A stretch of DNA of 64,000 nt, from positions 496,001-560,000 of the forward strand of contig NZ_FOUX01000002.1 in the NCBI RefSeq assembly GCF_900114995.1, written 5' to 3'. The notes beneath the pieces were generated by a model. The model had not been told where the DNA came from and searched no databases. It saw only the letters and a program-made list of their open reading frames with translations. How positions within the stretch are numbered: position 1 is the stretch's first letter; each line of letters starts with the position of its first letter. The translations under genes were made by a program, and so were the position numbers. Source of the stretch: Chitinophaga sp. YR627. GTDB taxonomy: Bacteria; Bacteroidota; Bacteroidia; Chitinophagales; Chitinophagaceae. Shown one piece after another: positions 35,057-43,771 of this stretch.

Positions 35057-35944
35057 TTATTTACTGATCATATATTTTGGTAAAGCGCTGGCAGGTGTGT
35101 ATAACACGATCTGGTTCTTATTCGCCTTATTATACATCACCAGGATAATTTCATCATTCTTTTTAAAATCACGGGCAGCCGCTACAAATACAATACTCTC
35201 ATCTGCTTTTCCTGCGATGGCCTCTGTACCTTTTCGGTATAATACCGGCATCGTAAATAGTGATGCGGTATCCTGTTTCGTTTTATGCATCAGCGACACT
35301 TTACTGATCACAAATGGTTCACCTGAACGGTTCCTGACATGATAACTGAAATAAACCAGGTTGTTCAGGCTCATCGCCTGTGAATACGTCAATGTGATAC
35401 CATCAGCAGTTGTTTCATATTGATGACCGCCTTTACGTTGTTTACGAAAATCTTCTGCAATATTGCCCACAGTAACAGTATCGATCCCTGCGGCCACGGC
35501 CGGATCTTCCTGTGCTGTTTCTTCGGCTTCGTTGCTGTCCCCCGTTGTTGCGGCAGTACCACCGCTGCTACCGGCGCCAGTACCTGTGCTGCCGGTATTT
35601 TTAGCTGATCCGCTGGCAGAAAGGGTATATTTCAACCTCGATAATTCTGCTCTTTCACGGAAAGCCAGTATCATGTAATGTATATTATCTCCTTCACGGA
35701 TCACCAGGTTGGTGGGCTTTGGATTAGCCACTACCGGCCGGATAAATACAACATTACCGTCTACAATGCGATAATCATAGTCTGCGTTCTTGCCATCTCC
35801 AATCTGAAAAGTGGTAATTGCGGATCCACAGGTAATAAGGGTGACAGCGCCTTTAGTTGTAATAATGCTATCTGTCTGTGACTGTCCCAGTGCATTGCAC
35901 CATGACAATAAAAAACAGAAGGCGCCTGCTAAGACATACTTCAT
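35057..35944 (-). CDS. TraN (DUF4138)/VirB9-like exported protein within the T6SS locus
   Basis: Started at the ATG at 35944 (295 residues) so that a signal peptide (YVLAGAFCFLLSWCNALGQ) begins the protein. The N-terminal domain (about 22-100) has a VirB9/TraN-like beta pattern (KGAVTLITCG, NVVFIRPV, PTNLVIREGDNIHYMILAF). A Gly/Ser/Thr-rich linker (about 108-140) leads to a C-terminal domain (about 180-290) with LVYFSYHVRNRSGEPFVIS, TEAIAGKADESIVFVA and DEIILVMYNKANKNQIVLY. This order resembles TraN of Bacteroides conjugative transposons from memory. It lies 30 bases from the tssC stop. Its presence here is unusual; homology needs a profile search. Confidence 0.65.
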   Translation of the reverse strand: MKYVLAGAFCFLLSWCNALGQSQTDSIITTKGAVTLITCGSAITTFQIGDGKNADYDYRIVDGNVVFIRPVVANPKPTNLVIREGDNIHYMILAFRERAELSRLKYTLSASGSAKNTGSTGTGAGSSGGTAATTGDSNEAEETAQEDPAVAAGIDTVTVGNIAEDFRKQRKGGHQYETTADGITLTYSQAMSLNNLVYFSYHVRNRSGEPFVISKVSLMHKTKQDTASLFTMPVLYRKGTEAIAGKADESIVFVAAARDFKKNDEIILVMYNKANKNQIVLYTPASALPKYMISK

Positions 35945-36031
35945 CTGATAATCTTTTCCTTTCCTGAAATTTTTTAGTGATGAAAACAGTGGGCTGACCA
36001 TCCTTCATGATCAGCCCTTGCTGTTTTAATA

Positions 36032-37408
36032 TTATGCTTTATCCTGTTCATATTCAGTATCCCATTCTGTCGCATCTTCCCCTTTATGTCCTTCCATTTT
36101 GATCAGGAAGTTTTTAGCCGGGAAGTACGGTTTCAGGTGAATATTGAGGTGGATACGATCTTTTTGTATAGGATCCTGTTCGAATCTGCGTACGTTAAAG
36201 TCCTCTATCAGCTTATCGGGACCGGTAATGCTGTCAAGGAACCGTATGATCTGTTTCATCAGGTCTTTACGGGTGTTGGCATTGAAGTTTTCAAATGCAC
36301 GACGGTTCAGGAAGTCCATCAGTACCTTGGTCACGTAGTCGAATACACGTACTACGGAGTAGGTCTGCAGACCGATATTATCACCGTTGAACAAGGTCTT
36401 CGCACTAAAGGCCATTACCTTGCCGTATTCTTTTACCATAGGGATCAGACCCATTTTCTCCAGACCCGCAATTTCGCTCTTCTTCAGTTCAAATTTCACA
36501 CCGTCTACTTCATTCATACCACCGAATTTCTTACCGGCGGTCACCTGTGACATCAGTGTTTTATATACTTTACCTGCCAGTGCGCCTGATGGTGGTACAT
36601 ACAGATTATCCTGTTCGTTGATCTCATCAAACTTACCACGGCCTACCAGCCAGTTACAGGTCATCATCACATTCGACCGGTGTACTTCACCGCCGGTGAG
36701 ATTAGCCAGTTCAAACATTTCCATCACATCATCCGGTGCATCCAGGTGAGAGAAATCTGTGATGAGCATCGTCTTATTTTCATAAGCGATCTTCGCCCAT
36801 TTTTCCAGTACCTTGTTTGAACCAAGATAGCCCGGAATAACCAGCAGACTATAGTTATCACGCAGATCCAGCCGATCGTAGTTACTCACCAGTTCCTGGT
36901 GGATGGCATCGATGAAACGGGTGTTGTCCAGGTCTTTCAGCTGGTCCTGTTCCACGTTGATAAAGGCTACATTCTTTACCTTATCTGACTCTGTATTTTT
37001 GAAGAACAGGGCTACGTTACGGTAAGACTGTTCAAGTTCACGGGTCGCTTCTACCGCTTCTCCCAGGTTATTATTCAATACGCGCTCTGACTGTTCTGAA
37101 TGTTCTGTACAGAAGCTCACCATATCAGGCAGGTCCTGTGCTTCTGTCAGTACTTTCTCCCAGAGTTCAAGTGTTTTTTTCAGCTTATCGCGTTCACCTT
37201 TCTTGGTGTTTTCTGTAAGAAATATATTACGACGTGCTTTACGATCGGGGTTAAGGTTCTGTACACCTTCGATCGCACCTTCCAGGAGATCAAAGCCACC
37301 AAATTTTGCGAGTATATCTATATTCTCCTGTAGAGAAGCTGCGGTTTGCTGGGAGGGGGCATTCTGCAGCTGATCCTGCTGCTCCTGCTGTTTTTGTAAT
37401 TCAGCCAT
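36032..37408 (-). CDS. tssC: T6SS sheath large subunit TssC
   Basis: The 458-residue protein has the Bacteroidota TssC pattern: ILAKFGGFDLLEGAIEGVQNLNPDRKARR near the N-terminus and KMEGHKGEDATEWDTEYEQDKA at the C-terminus. With TssB it forms the contractile sheath. It is separated from tssB by 187 bases containing repeat element copy 3, and is followed by the TraN-like gene. Confidence 0.9.
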   Translation of the reverse strand: MAELQKQQEQQDQLQNAPSQQTAASLQENIDILAKFGGFDLLEGAIEGVQNLNPDRKARRNIFLTENTKKGERDKLKKTLELWEKVLTEAQDLPDMVSFCTEHSEQSERVLNNNLGEAVEATRELEQSYRNVALFFKNTESDKVKNVAFINVEQDQLKDLDNTRFIDAIHQELVSNYDRLDLRDNYSLLVIPGYLGSNKVLEKWAKIAYENKTMLITDFSHLDAPDDVMEMFELANLTGGEVHRSNVMMTCNWLVGRGKFDEINEQDNLYVPPSGALAGKVYKTLMSQVTAGKKFGGMNEVDGVKFELKKSEIAGLEKMGLIPMVKEYGKVMAFSAKTLFNGDNIGLQTYSVVRVFDYVTKVLMDFLNRRAFENFNANTRKDLMKQIIRFLDSITGPDKLIEDFNVRRFEQDPIQKDRIHLNIHLKPYFPAKNFLIKMEGHKGEDATEWDTEYEQDKA

Positions 37409-37419
37409 AAGACTTGTTC

Positions 37420-37577
37420 AATTAGGAATTAGGAATTAAGAATTAAGAATTGGGTCTTACATGTTTCAATTAAGAATTAGTGGGCTTAATATGCTCTGAG
37501 TATTGACTGCCGGATAACAAATGCATCAGGCTTTATACTCTAATTCTTAATTATTAATTGTTAATTCTTAATTCTGG
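37420..37577. repeat. ATTAAGA-heptamer inverted repeat element, copy 3, between tssB and tssC
   Basis: The left arm (about 37420-37450) has AATTAGGAATTAGGAATTAAG, and the right arm (about 37540-37575) has TTCTTAATTATTAATTG and TTCTTAATTC. A degenerate extra unit lies at 37470-37480. Unlike copies 1 and 2 it sits between two genes of the same direction, so it would be transcribed between the two sheath genes. Confidence 0.6.
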
Positions 37578-37595
37578 GATGATTTCTTTCTTCAA

Positions 37596-38042
37596 TCATT
37601 TCTTTTCAAGATCAGCCACTAATGACCTTATCGATTCCAGGAGTGCCTGTCGGGCAGCAGGATCGGCAAGGGCTGCTTTCAGCACCTTATTTGTTTTGAG
37701 ATGTTTCATGATCTTCAGGTACTGTTCTTTTTCTGTGGCCAGGTTGTCGAGGAATGTACTCTGAGCGGTAATTCCTTTAATACCGAAGTCGCCCAGGTTG
37801 TGGAATTCCAGGTTTTCCGGAACAGTACGTCCTTCTGCATCATGGAACAACATGTTTACAGCCGGTTTGTAATGTTCAAATACTCCTTCTACAGTGGTAA
37901 GTCCCTGCACGATTTCCGGTTTAACAGGCGTTTGCTGGGTCAACTTTTCAGCAAACAGGGTCCGGTTATGAGAGATCTCAACAATGGCTTCATTGGCGTC
38001 GAGTTTCACCTCATTACCACCAATCCCGTAATTGTCATTCAT
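37596..38042 (-). CDS. tssB: T6SS sheath small subunit TssB
   Basis: The 148-residue protein shows the T6SS-iii TssB pattern: EAIVEISHNRTLFAEKL near the start and HNLGDFGIKGITAQSTFLDNLATEKEQYLKI in the second half. It pairs with TssC to form the sheath. It starts 56 bases downstream of clpV. Confidence 0.88.
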   Translation of the reverse strand: MNDNYGIGGNEVKLDANEAIVEISHNRTLFAEKLTQQTPVKPEIVQGLTTVEGVFEHYKPAVNMLFHDAEGRTVPENLEFHNLGDFGIKGITAQSTFLDNLATEKEQYLKIMKHLKTNKVLKAALADPAARQALLESIRSLVADLEKK

Positions 38043-38098
38043 ATCAATTGGTTTTTACAACAATAAATGTTCTATGGTTCTTCTGTCAGTTCGCCTGA

Positions 38099-40549
38099 TC
38101 ATCCCTGCGCGCTGGTTTGCCATTGTAGCTCACCCTGAGCGTCAATATCCAGTTTAACGGTCGTATGGGGTTGCAGACTTCCTTCTATGATCATCCGTGA
38201 CAAGGGCTTTCTCAGTCTGCTCCGGATCACTTCTTTCAATGGACGTGCGCCATATAACGGCGAATACCCTTCTGCTGCCAGCTTTTCTCTTGCGGCGACA
38301 GAAACGTCGAGGGCTATTTGCTGCTGCGTTAATAACTGCAACAGATGTTTCAGGTGGATATCAAATATCTTCACGACATTTTCCTGCTGAATGGGGCCAA
38401 ATGGAACGATCTCTGTCAGCCTGCCCAGAAATTCGGGTCTGAAATTTCTGGCCATGATCTCCATCAGTTGCTGTGAAGCGGGGATCACTCCCTGTCTGAA
38501 TGACTGGGCGATCACATCACTACCGATGTTGGAAGTAAACAGGATCAGGGCATTTGAAAAATCACCGGTTTTACCCAGGCGGTCATGCAATTTGCCCTCG
38601 TCCATTATCTGGAGGAAAATATCAAATACTGATGGATGCGCTTTTTCTATTTCGTCAAATAATACTACGGCATAAGGTTGCTGGCGGATCTTGTTTACCA
38701 GCAGTCCCCCTTCTTCATATCCCACGTAGCCCGGCGGAGCGCCATATAGTAATGCCGCCGAGTGTTCTTCTTTAAATTCGGACATGTCAAATCTGATCAT
38801 GCACCGTTCATCCTGGAACAAGAAGTCTGCCAAAGATTTCGCTAATTCCGTTTTCCCGGTTCCGGTCGGTCCCAGGAAGAAAAATGAGCCTATTGGCTGT
38901 CCTGGTCTGCTGAGACCGGAACGGGATTCCAGAATGGCTTCGGAAACGGTCTTAAGCGCATGATCCTGCCCTACCACTCTCTTCCGCAATTCGAGGTCCA
39001 TATTCACCAGCCGTTCGCGTTCACCCGACTGGATCTTACCCAATGGAATACCGGTACTTTCTGCGATCATCGTAGCCAGGTCGGTGCCTGTCACGGCAAC
39101 ATGCTGTGTTTCCACCAGTGGTTCCAGCTGGGAAATAATATCGAGTAAGGCCGTTTTCAGGGCTGCTTCATTTTCAATTTTGTAGATGTCCTGCTGTGGC
39201 TGCAGCCGTGTTGTGACCAGCGCACTATAACGCTGCATACATTGCTGGTACCACCAAAGCAGTTCCTCCCGCGTATCTCCTGCCGCTTCCAGTTTTCCTT
39301 TGAGATCATCGAGGGTGATCTTTCCGGTGTCCTGTGTCGTACGTATGGCAGCCAGTGTGCGGTCCAGCAGGTTCACGGCGCTGTCCGGCAAACTTCTTTC
39401 CTTCAGATAACGGCGTGAGAGTTTAATTGCTTCACCGATCACTTCCGGTGCTACTTTCAGGTTGTAATAGCTTTCATAATCGGGCATTACTGCCTGGATC
39501 ATACGGGCTGCGGTCGATTCATCCGGTTCTGCCAGTTGTACCACTTCAAAACAATGACGCAGCAGTCCATCCGGCTCTATGAGTTTACGGAAACCTTCCG
39601 GGGTACTGGTCGCAATGAGCGTGATATCTTCCTTGTTCATAGCCGCTTTCAGCACATTACCGATACCTCCTGCTGATCCTGGTTGTTTATCCAGGAGGGT
39701 ATGCAGATTGTCAATGAACAGTACGTGGCGACCAGCTTCCTGCAATTGCGCCATGATCTGCTGCAACCTGTCTTCCAGTTCATTTTTATATGCAGCACCC
39801 GCTATGAATGCACCGTAATCCAGGGCATAGAGATCGGTCTGCTGTAATTGCAAAGGCGCCTGTTTTTGCACAATGGCTCTTGCCAGCGCATCCGCCAGAG
39901 CGGTTTTACCCACGCCGCCTTCTCCGGTGATAAGAATACTGGAGCGTCCTTTACGGGTCAGTATTTCCATCATCGTACGCACTTCCGCATCGCGGCCTGC
40001 CAGCGCATGTTTCGTCTGAAGACGCTGCGGATCGGTGAGCTTATAAATATATTTCTGCGCGACGCTTTTACCCGTGACGATGGTCGTCTTTGGTGCTACG
40101 CCGTTACTCTCTTTTTTATTGAAATGCGAAAGCAATTGTGCCCGCTGTAACGGGAATGTTTTCAGTTGCTCGAAAGAGAAACCTACACCCGGCGTACTGA
40201 TGGCCACCAGCACACACCAGGCGTCTGCTGCATCCAGATCATATTCCAGTCTTACGGCATCTGCTTCCTGCAACACATTCGCTGCATATTCGTCTGGTTC
40301 CGGCTCTTCCGGTAAACGACCTGCTTTGGGTACACTATCCAGTCTTACCTCTGCCCATTCTTCGAGATAATAAGTATCGATGTCCATTGCCTGTAGCTGC
40401 GGCGTCAATCCGACTTCCTTGTGCAGACATGCCAGCAATAAGTGGGCAGGCGTATAATTAGCATGGTGATGTTCTTTGGCCAGTGCCTGTGCAATGCGAA
40501 TAGCAGATTGCACCTCAGGAGCATATATGGTATATGTAGTCAGGGTCAT
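38099..40549 (-). CDS. tssH: T6SS ATPase TssH (ClpV)
   Basis: The 816-residue protein is a Clp-type double AAA+ ATPase. An N-terminal ClpN domain (1-~145) binds sheath. Walker A of D1 is GEGGVGKTA at 209-217, and Walker A of D2 is GPTGTGKTELAKSL near 555. The Walker B FDEIEKAHPSVFDI and sensor TSNIGSD are present. ClpV disassembles contracted sheaths for reuse. It heads the leftward block clpV-tssB-tssC-TraN-like-transglycosylase, with a TACATTTG promoter element 64 bases upstream. Confidence 0.94.
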   Translation of the reverse strand: MTLTTYTIYAPEVQSAIRIAQALAKEHHHANYTPAHLLLACLHKEVGLTPQLQAMDIDTYYLEEWAEVRLDSVPKAGRLPEEPEPDEYAANVLQEADAVRLEYDLDAADAWCVLVAISTPGVGFSFEQLKTFPLQRAQLLSHFNKKESNGVAPKTTIVTGKSVAQKYIYKLTDPQRLQTKHALAGRDAEVRTMMEILTRKGRSSILITGEGGVGKTALADALARAIVQKQAPLQLQQTDLYALDYGAFIAGAAYKNELEDRLQQIMAQLQEAGRHVLFIDNLHTLLDKQPGSAGGIGNVLKAAMNKEDITLIATSTPEGFRKLIEPDGLLRHCFEVVQLAEPDESTAARMIQAVMPDYESYYNLKVAPEVIGEAIKLSRRYLKERSLPDSAVNLLDRTLAAIRTTQDTGKITLDDLKGKLEAAGDTREELLWWYQQCMQRYSALVTTRLQPQQDIYKIENEAALKTALLDIISQLEPLVETQHVAVTGTDLATMIAESTGIPLGKIQSGERERLVNMDLELRKRVVGQDHALKTVSEAILESRSGLSRPGQPIGSFFFLGPTGTGKTELAKSLADFLFQDERCMIRFDMSEFKEEHSAALLYGAPPGYVGYEEGGLLVNKIRQQPYAVVLFDEIEKAHPSVFDIFLQIMDEGKLHDRLGKTGDFSNALILFTSNIGSDVIAQSFRQGVIPASQQLMEIMARNFRPEFLGRLTEIVPFGPIQQENVVKIFDIHLKHLLQLLTQQQIALDVSVAAREKLAAEGYSPLYGARPLKEVIRSRLRKPLSRMIIEGSLQPHTTVKLDIDAQGELQWQTSAQG

Positions 40550-40612
40550 TTGGGCGTTCCAAGGTTTTTCAGTTAACAGTTTAAAGGGTTAAATATTACA
40601 TGGTCTGTAACA

Positions 40613-40620
40613 CAAATGTA
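40613..40620 (-). promoter_or_regulatory. Candidate -7 element of the clpV-tssB-tssC block
   Basis: The minus strand reads TACATTTG followed by TGTTA. No TTG lies 19-21 bases upstream (the sequence there is TTCAATTAA), so the -33 is weak. Confidence 0.55.
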
Positions 40621-40978
40621 ATATCGGGTTTTTATTAATTGAAGTAAAGATACTGCTAAAATGTATATGAAATATTTATTACGCTGGACGGGTAGATACT
40701 ACAGCGCCGGAGATGAGGTGGAGATAAGGTGGACTTGATCAGTATATATAATTGTTCTTCAATCATTTAGAACTTACGCAAAATAGACATTTTAACGGCA
40801 TTCCTACAGCAGTGTGGATGCTCTTTTTATGGCCATCGGAGACCATCAACAACGACAAAAGAAGGATTAAAATTATCCCTTATTTGTAAGTATTAGGGTA
40901 TATAGGTGTAACAGGGAATAGTTATAAAAATGTGAATGTCCCTTCCAATATTTTACCAGTTCTTCGATGTATCTCCGT
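40621..40978. other. Non-coding region upstream of clpV
   Basis: About 360 bases with no gene or recognised RNA. It is AT-rich near clpV and ends at a nested palindrome (40979-41059). Confidence 0.4.
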
Positions 40979-41059
40979 ATTACACCGCTATTACGCCGTT
41001 ATTTCTACGCTCATGAGCGTAGCGGTAACGGCATAATAACGGCGCAATAGCGGTGTAAT
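40979..41059. repeat. Nested palindrome, 81 bases, next to the Ada-like gene
   Basis: Outer arms 40979-41003 (ATTACACCGCTATTACGCC...) and 41035-41059 are complementary over 25 bases with one mismatch. Inside them CTACGCTCATGAGCGTAG (41005-41022) is a perfect 18-base palindrome. It ends 7 bases from the Ada-like stop (41067). There is no T run, so it is not a classic terminator. Confidence 0.8.
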
Positions 41060-41066
41060 GGGACTT

Positions 41067-41921
41067 TCAGAGCGAGTCGAACGAAGCACTCTTTGCTGCT
41101 TCCCAACCAATCATGGCCATTTTTCGGGTACCTCCCCAATGATATTCACCAAATTCACCATTTGACCTTATCACACGGTGGCAGGGAATAAGAAAAGCAA
41201 CCGGATTATTCCCGATAGCGGTACCTACTGCCTGATAGGCCCGGTCAGCTTTCGCTGCCATCGCTACCTTTCCATAAGTAGAAAGATCGCCCATGGGAAT
41301 CTGTAAAAGTGCTTCCCAGACCTTTAACTGAAATGGGGTACCTTTCAGGTGCAGTTTTACTTTTCCCAGTGTACTCCAGTCCTGGGTAAAAAAGTACAGT
41401 GCATTTTGCTGGATCATATCCAGTACCTGGGTATAGCGGGCGTTAGGAAACTGTTCCTGTAACTCCCGGAAGGCCTGATCCCGGTTTTCTCCAAATGCGA
41501 GGTAACAGAGTCCCTTGGGAGTAGCCGCCAGAATAAGGGGCCCAAACGGGCTTTCTGCAAAACTGTAATTAATGGATAAAGCCTCTCCCCCGTTTTTGTA
41601 CTCTCCCGGTGTCATACCTTCAATTTTCATAAAAAGATCATGTAATCTGCCGGTACCTGAGAGGCCGGTTTCGATGGCGGTATCAAAAAGGGAAGTTTGT
41701 TTCTCTTTTAACAGCGTCTTGGCGTATTCTACGCTGAGATACTGAGTGAATTTCTTCGGACTTACCCCTGCCCACTCCGTAAACATACGTTGAAAATGGT
41801 ACGGGCTGAGGTAAACATTTTCCGCAATTTCCTCCAGGGAAGGCTGTTTTCTGAAGTTCTCCTTCACATACTCAATCGCCCTGGCGATACGCTCATAATC
41901 AGTTAGTTCCTGTGTAGTCAT
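41067..41921 (-). CDS. AraC-type HTH / O6-methylguanine-DNA methyltransferase fusion (Ada-like)
   Basis: The 284-residue protein has an AraC helix-turn-helix (about 10-110) and a C-terminal O6-alkylguanine methyltransferase domain with the active-site PCHRV at 246-250 (Cys247). The N-terminal Zn-binding, methylphosphotriester-accepting domain of E. coli Ada is absent, so this is the shorter two-domain type common in Bacteroidota. It repairs O6-alkylguanine and probably regulates its own gene. The minus strand has TACTTTTG at 41948-41941, giving a leader of about 12 bases. Confidence 0.93.
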   Translation of the reverse strand: MTTQELTDYERIARAIEYVKENFRKQPSLEEIAENVYLSPYHFQRMFTEWAGVSPKKFTQYLSVEYAKTLLKEKQTSLFDTAIETGLSGTGRLHDLFMKIEGMTPGEYKNGGEALSINYSFAESPFGPLILAATPKGLCYLAFGENRDQAFRELQEQFPNARYTQVLDMIQQNALYFFTQDWSTLGKVKLHLKGTPFQLKVWEALLQIPMGDLSTYGKVAMAAKADRAYQAVGTAIGNNPVAFLIPCHRVIRSNGEFGEYHWGGTRKMAMIGWEAAKSASFDSL

Positions 41922-41940
41922 ATCTATTTCATTTACAATA

Positions 41941-41948
41941 CAAAAGTA
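41941..41948 (-). promoter_or_regulatory. Candidate -7 element of the Ada-like gene
   Basis: TACTTTTG on the minus strand, 20 bases before the start codon; the -33 region is only TTA. Confidence 0.5.
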
Positions 41949-42009
41949 GCTATTCGCTTTTATGACTTAAACCCGGTTCTTGCGGAGTTCTTTACACTGA
42001 TTTTTACCG

Positions 42010-42017
42010 TAATTTTG
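42010..42017 (+). promoter_or_regulatory. Candidate -7 element of the AraC gene at 42028
   Basis: TAATTTTG at 42010-42017, very close to the ATG at 42028. No good -33 TTG is found at the expected distance. Confidence 0.4.
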
Positions 42018-42027
42018 CACCCTGATT

Positions 42028-42960
42028 ATGAACACGAACCTGCCAATATTCGATATACCGTCCACGATACGTTATTATCTGTCACTTGACAAACCGGTGA
42101 CACAAAGTTTCGGGATGGATAAATACGATGAGCTGCTTCACCCTGACAATTTTGCTGTACTGAGCAACGAGGGAAGCGTAAAAAGTGGCCCGCCTATCAG
42201 GACTGACCACTATGCAATTATTTTATGTATCCGTGGCACCTGCCAGAAAACGATTGGCGCCTTTACTTTTGATGTAGGCCCGCAATCCCTGCACATCGTA
42301 TCACCAAAACATACTACCTCATTTGACAATGCTTCTGACGACCTGCTGTTATACATGGTCATGTTCAAGAAGGAATTTATCACCGATAGTTTTATCAAGC
42401 AAAGTGCGCTTGATCCGCTGATCGATCTGAATCCTTCCTGCGCACCGGTATACACCTTGTCAGACATTCATTTCCAGAAAACAAAACAGCTGTTCGAAAG
42501 AATAGACCGCGAGTACCGGGAAGGTAGTCCTTTTTTCCTGCAGATCGTACGCCTGCAGGTAGTAGAACTACTGTATGAAGTGAACCGTGCATTTGAGAAA
42601 TGCCAGGAGAGCAGACCGAATCATCAGTTAACAAGACAGTATTCCACTTTCATCAATTTCCGTGATATGGTGGAGGAGCATTTTCTGGATAAACGAACGG
42701 TACAGGAGTATGCGGATATGTTACATATTTCTGCCAAACATCTGAGTGAGATCGTTAAACAGGAAACCGGTAAAAATGCCTTACAGGTCATTCACAGCCG
42801 GCTGTATCTGGAAGCGAAATTATTGCTGACCACTTCTTCTCTCAGTGTAAAGGAAATTTCGGATCAGCTGAACTTTGATACCAGTTCACATTTCAGTCGT
42901 TTCTTTAAAAAGTTTGCCGACGAAAATCCTTCTGATTTCAAGAAGTTATCTGTCGCTTAA
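42028..42960 (+). CDS. AraC family transcriptional regulator (cupin-like sensor domain)
   Basis: The 310-residue protein has an N-terminal beta-rich, cupin-like sensor domain with DHYAIILCIRGTCQKTIGAFTFDVGPQSLHIVSP and a C-terminal AraC double HTH (VQEYADMLHISAKHLSEIVKQ, VKEISDQLNFDTSSHFSRFFKKF). AraC proteins often bind paired direct repeats spaced about 21 bases. Exactly such pairs exist at 43772-43861, upstream of the outer-membrane protein gene that converges with this one, so that gene is a good candidate target. A terminator follows at 42991. Confidence 0.9.
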   Translation: MNTNLPIFDIPSTIRYYLSLDKPVTQSFGMDKYDELLHPDNFAVLSNEGSVKSGPPIRTDHYAIILCIRGTCQKTIGAFTFDVGPQSLHIVSPKHTTSFDNASDDLLLYMVMFKKEFITDSFIKQSALDPLIDLNPSCAPVYTLSDIHFQKTKQLFERIDREYREGSPFFLQIVRLQVVELLYEVNRAFEKCQESRPNHQLTRQYSTFINFRDMVEEHFLDKRTVQEYADMLHISAKHLSEIVKQETGKNALQVIHSRLYLEAKLLLTTSSLSVKEISDQLNFDTSSHFSRFFKKFADENPSDFKKLSVA

Positions 42961-42990
42961 TATTATCTATCCATCGCATAAAAAACAATG

Positions 42991-43012
42991 GGGCCTCCCA
43001 AAAGGGAGGCCC
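42991..43012. terminator. Terminator between converging AraC and outer-membrane protein genes
   Basis: GGGCCTCCC, AAAA, GGGAGGCCC form a perfect 9-base-pair stem, 30 bases after the AraC stop and 52 bases from the other gene's stop. T tract is weak. Confidence 0.7.
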
Positions 43013-43064
43013 TACTTCATTTGATTATAAACCCCTTAAACAATTATGTCCTATCTTACTGTAC

Positions 43065-43637
43065 TTATTTCAAGCCAAATGTGTAAGCAACTCTCAAACC
43101 TATCAGATTAGCAGCATCGCCACCATCTACAAATTTTGAATTGCCGTCGAATTTAACACCAGCATCGAGATAATTTCCTTTACCCAGTGGAATCAGATAA
43201 CCGATCTGTGGGCTATAGGTGAATGCTGCTGTTTTGTTGCCAATCGGACCGTTGGTGATAAAGTTCACACCGGCCTGGCCCTGTACATACAGATTATTGC
43301 GCTGGAAGGGATAATACCTTAACCCTGCTTTTACGGGAATCCACTGCAAATCATCCAGACCAGGGATATCATCAGCGAATACATTTGCAAATCCTGCATT
43401 CAGGTTTACATATAAAGTCTTCTTGATGATAGCATAATCTGCCTGTACGGAACCGCCTAAGGACCATTTATAATAGTCACTGAAACTTCCAACCGGTATT
43501 CCTGCCTCCGGACCAACACTCAGAGAGAATGATGGTCTCTGTGAATCACTATTTCCTTTCGTTTGTGCCTTTACGCCTACTGCTACTGCTAATAATAATG
43601 CTAATGTAGTTACGCCAGTCTTAATTGTCTTTTTCAT
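43065..43637 (-). CDS. Outer-membrane beta-barrel protein
   Basis: The 190-residue protein has a signal peptide (TGVTTLALLLAVAVGVKAQ) and a small-barrel layout of alternating strands (PSFSLSVGPEAGIPVG, YVNLNAGFANVFAD, LYVQGQAGVNFITN, IGLRVAYTFGLK), similar to eight-stranded OMP_b-brl proteins. Function is unknown. A complete promoter lies at 43739-43769, giving a leader of about 100 bases, with two operator half-sites immediately upstream of the -33 element. Confidence 0.85.
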   Translation of the reverse strand: MKKTIKTGVTTLALLLAVAVGVKAQTKGNSDSQRPSFSLSVGPEAGIPVGSFSDYYKWSLGGSVQADYAIIKKTLYVNLNAGFANVFADDIPGLDDLQWIPVKAGLRYYPFQRNNLYVQGQAGVNFITNGPIGNKTAAFTYSPQIGYLIPLGKGNYLDAGVKFDGNSKFVDGGDAANLIGLRVAYTFGLK

Positions 43638-43738
43638 CGTCTTTCGTTTTAAATCTTTTTCTGTTAATCTTATATTCTGTTGCTATTCGTCTTTTGTTGA
43701 TTCTTTTATATCGCAGCTGCTGTATAAATCTGATGACA

Positions 43739-43769
43739 CAAAAGTAGATCGTAATCAGTTGCTGGTCAA
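43739..43769 (-). promoter_or_regulatory. Complete promoter of the outer-membrane protein gene
   Basis: On the minus strand TTG (43769-43767), a 20-base spacer and TACTTTTG (43746-43739) match the Bacteroidota consensus. The start region continues TGTCA, as in the mirror-image promoter at 43887. Confidence 0.87.
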
Positions 43770-43771
43770 TG

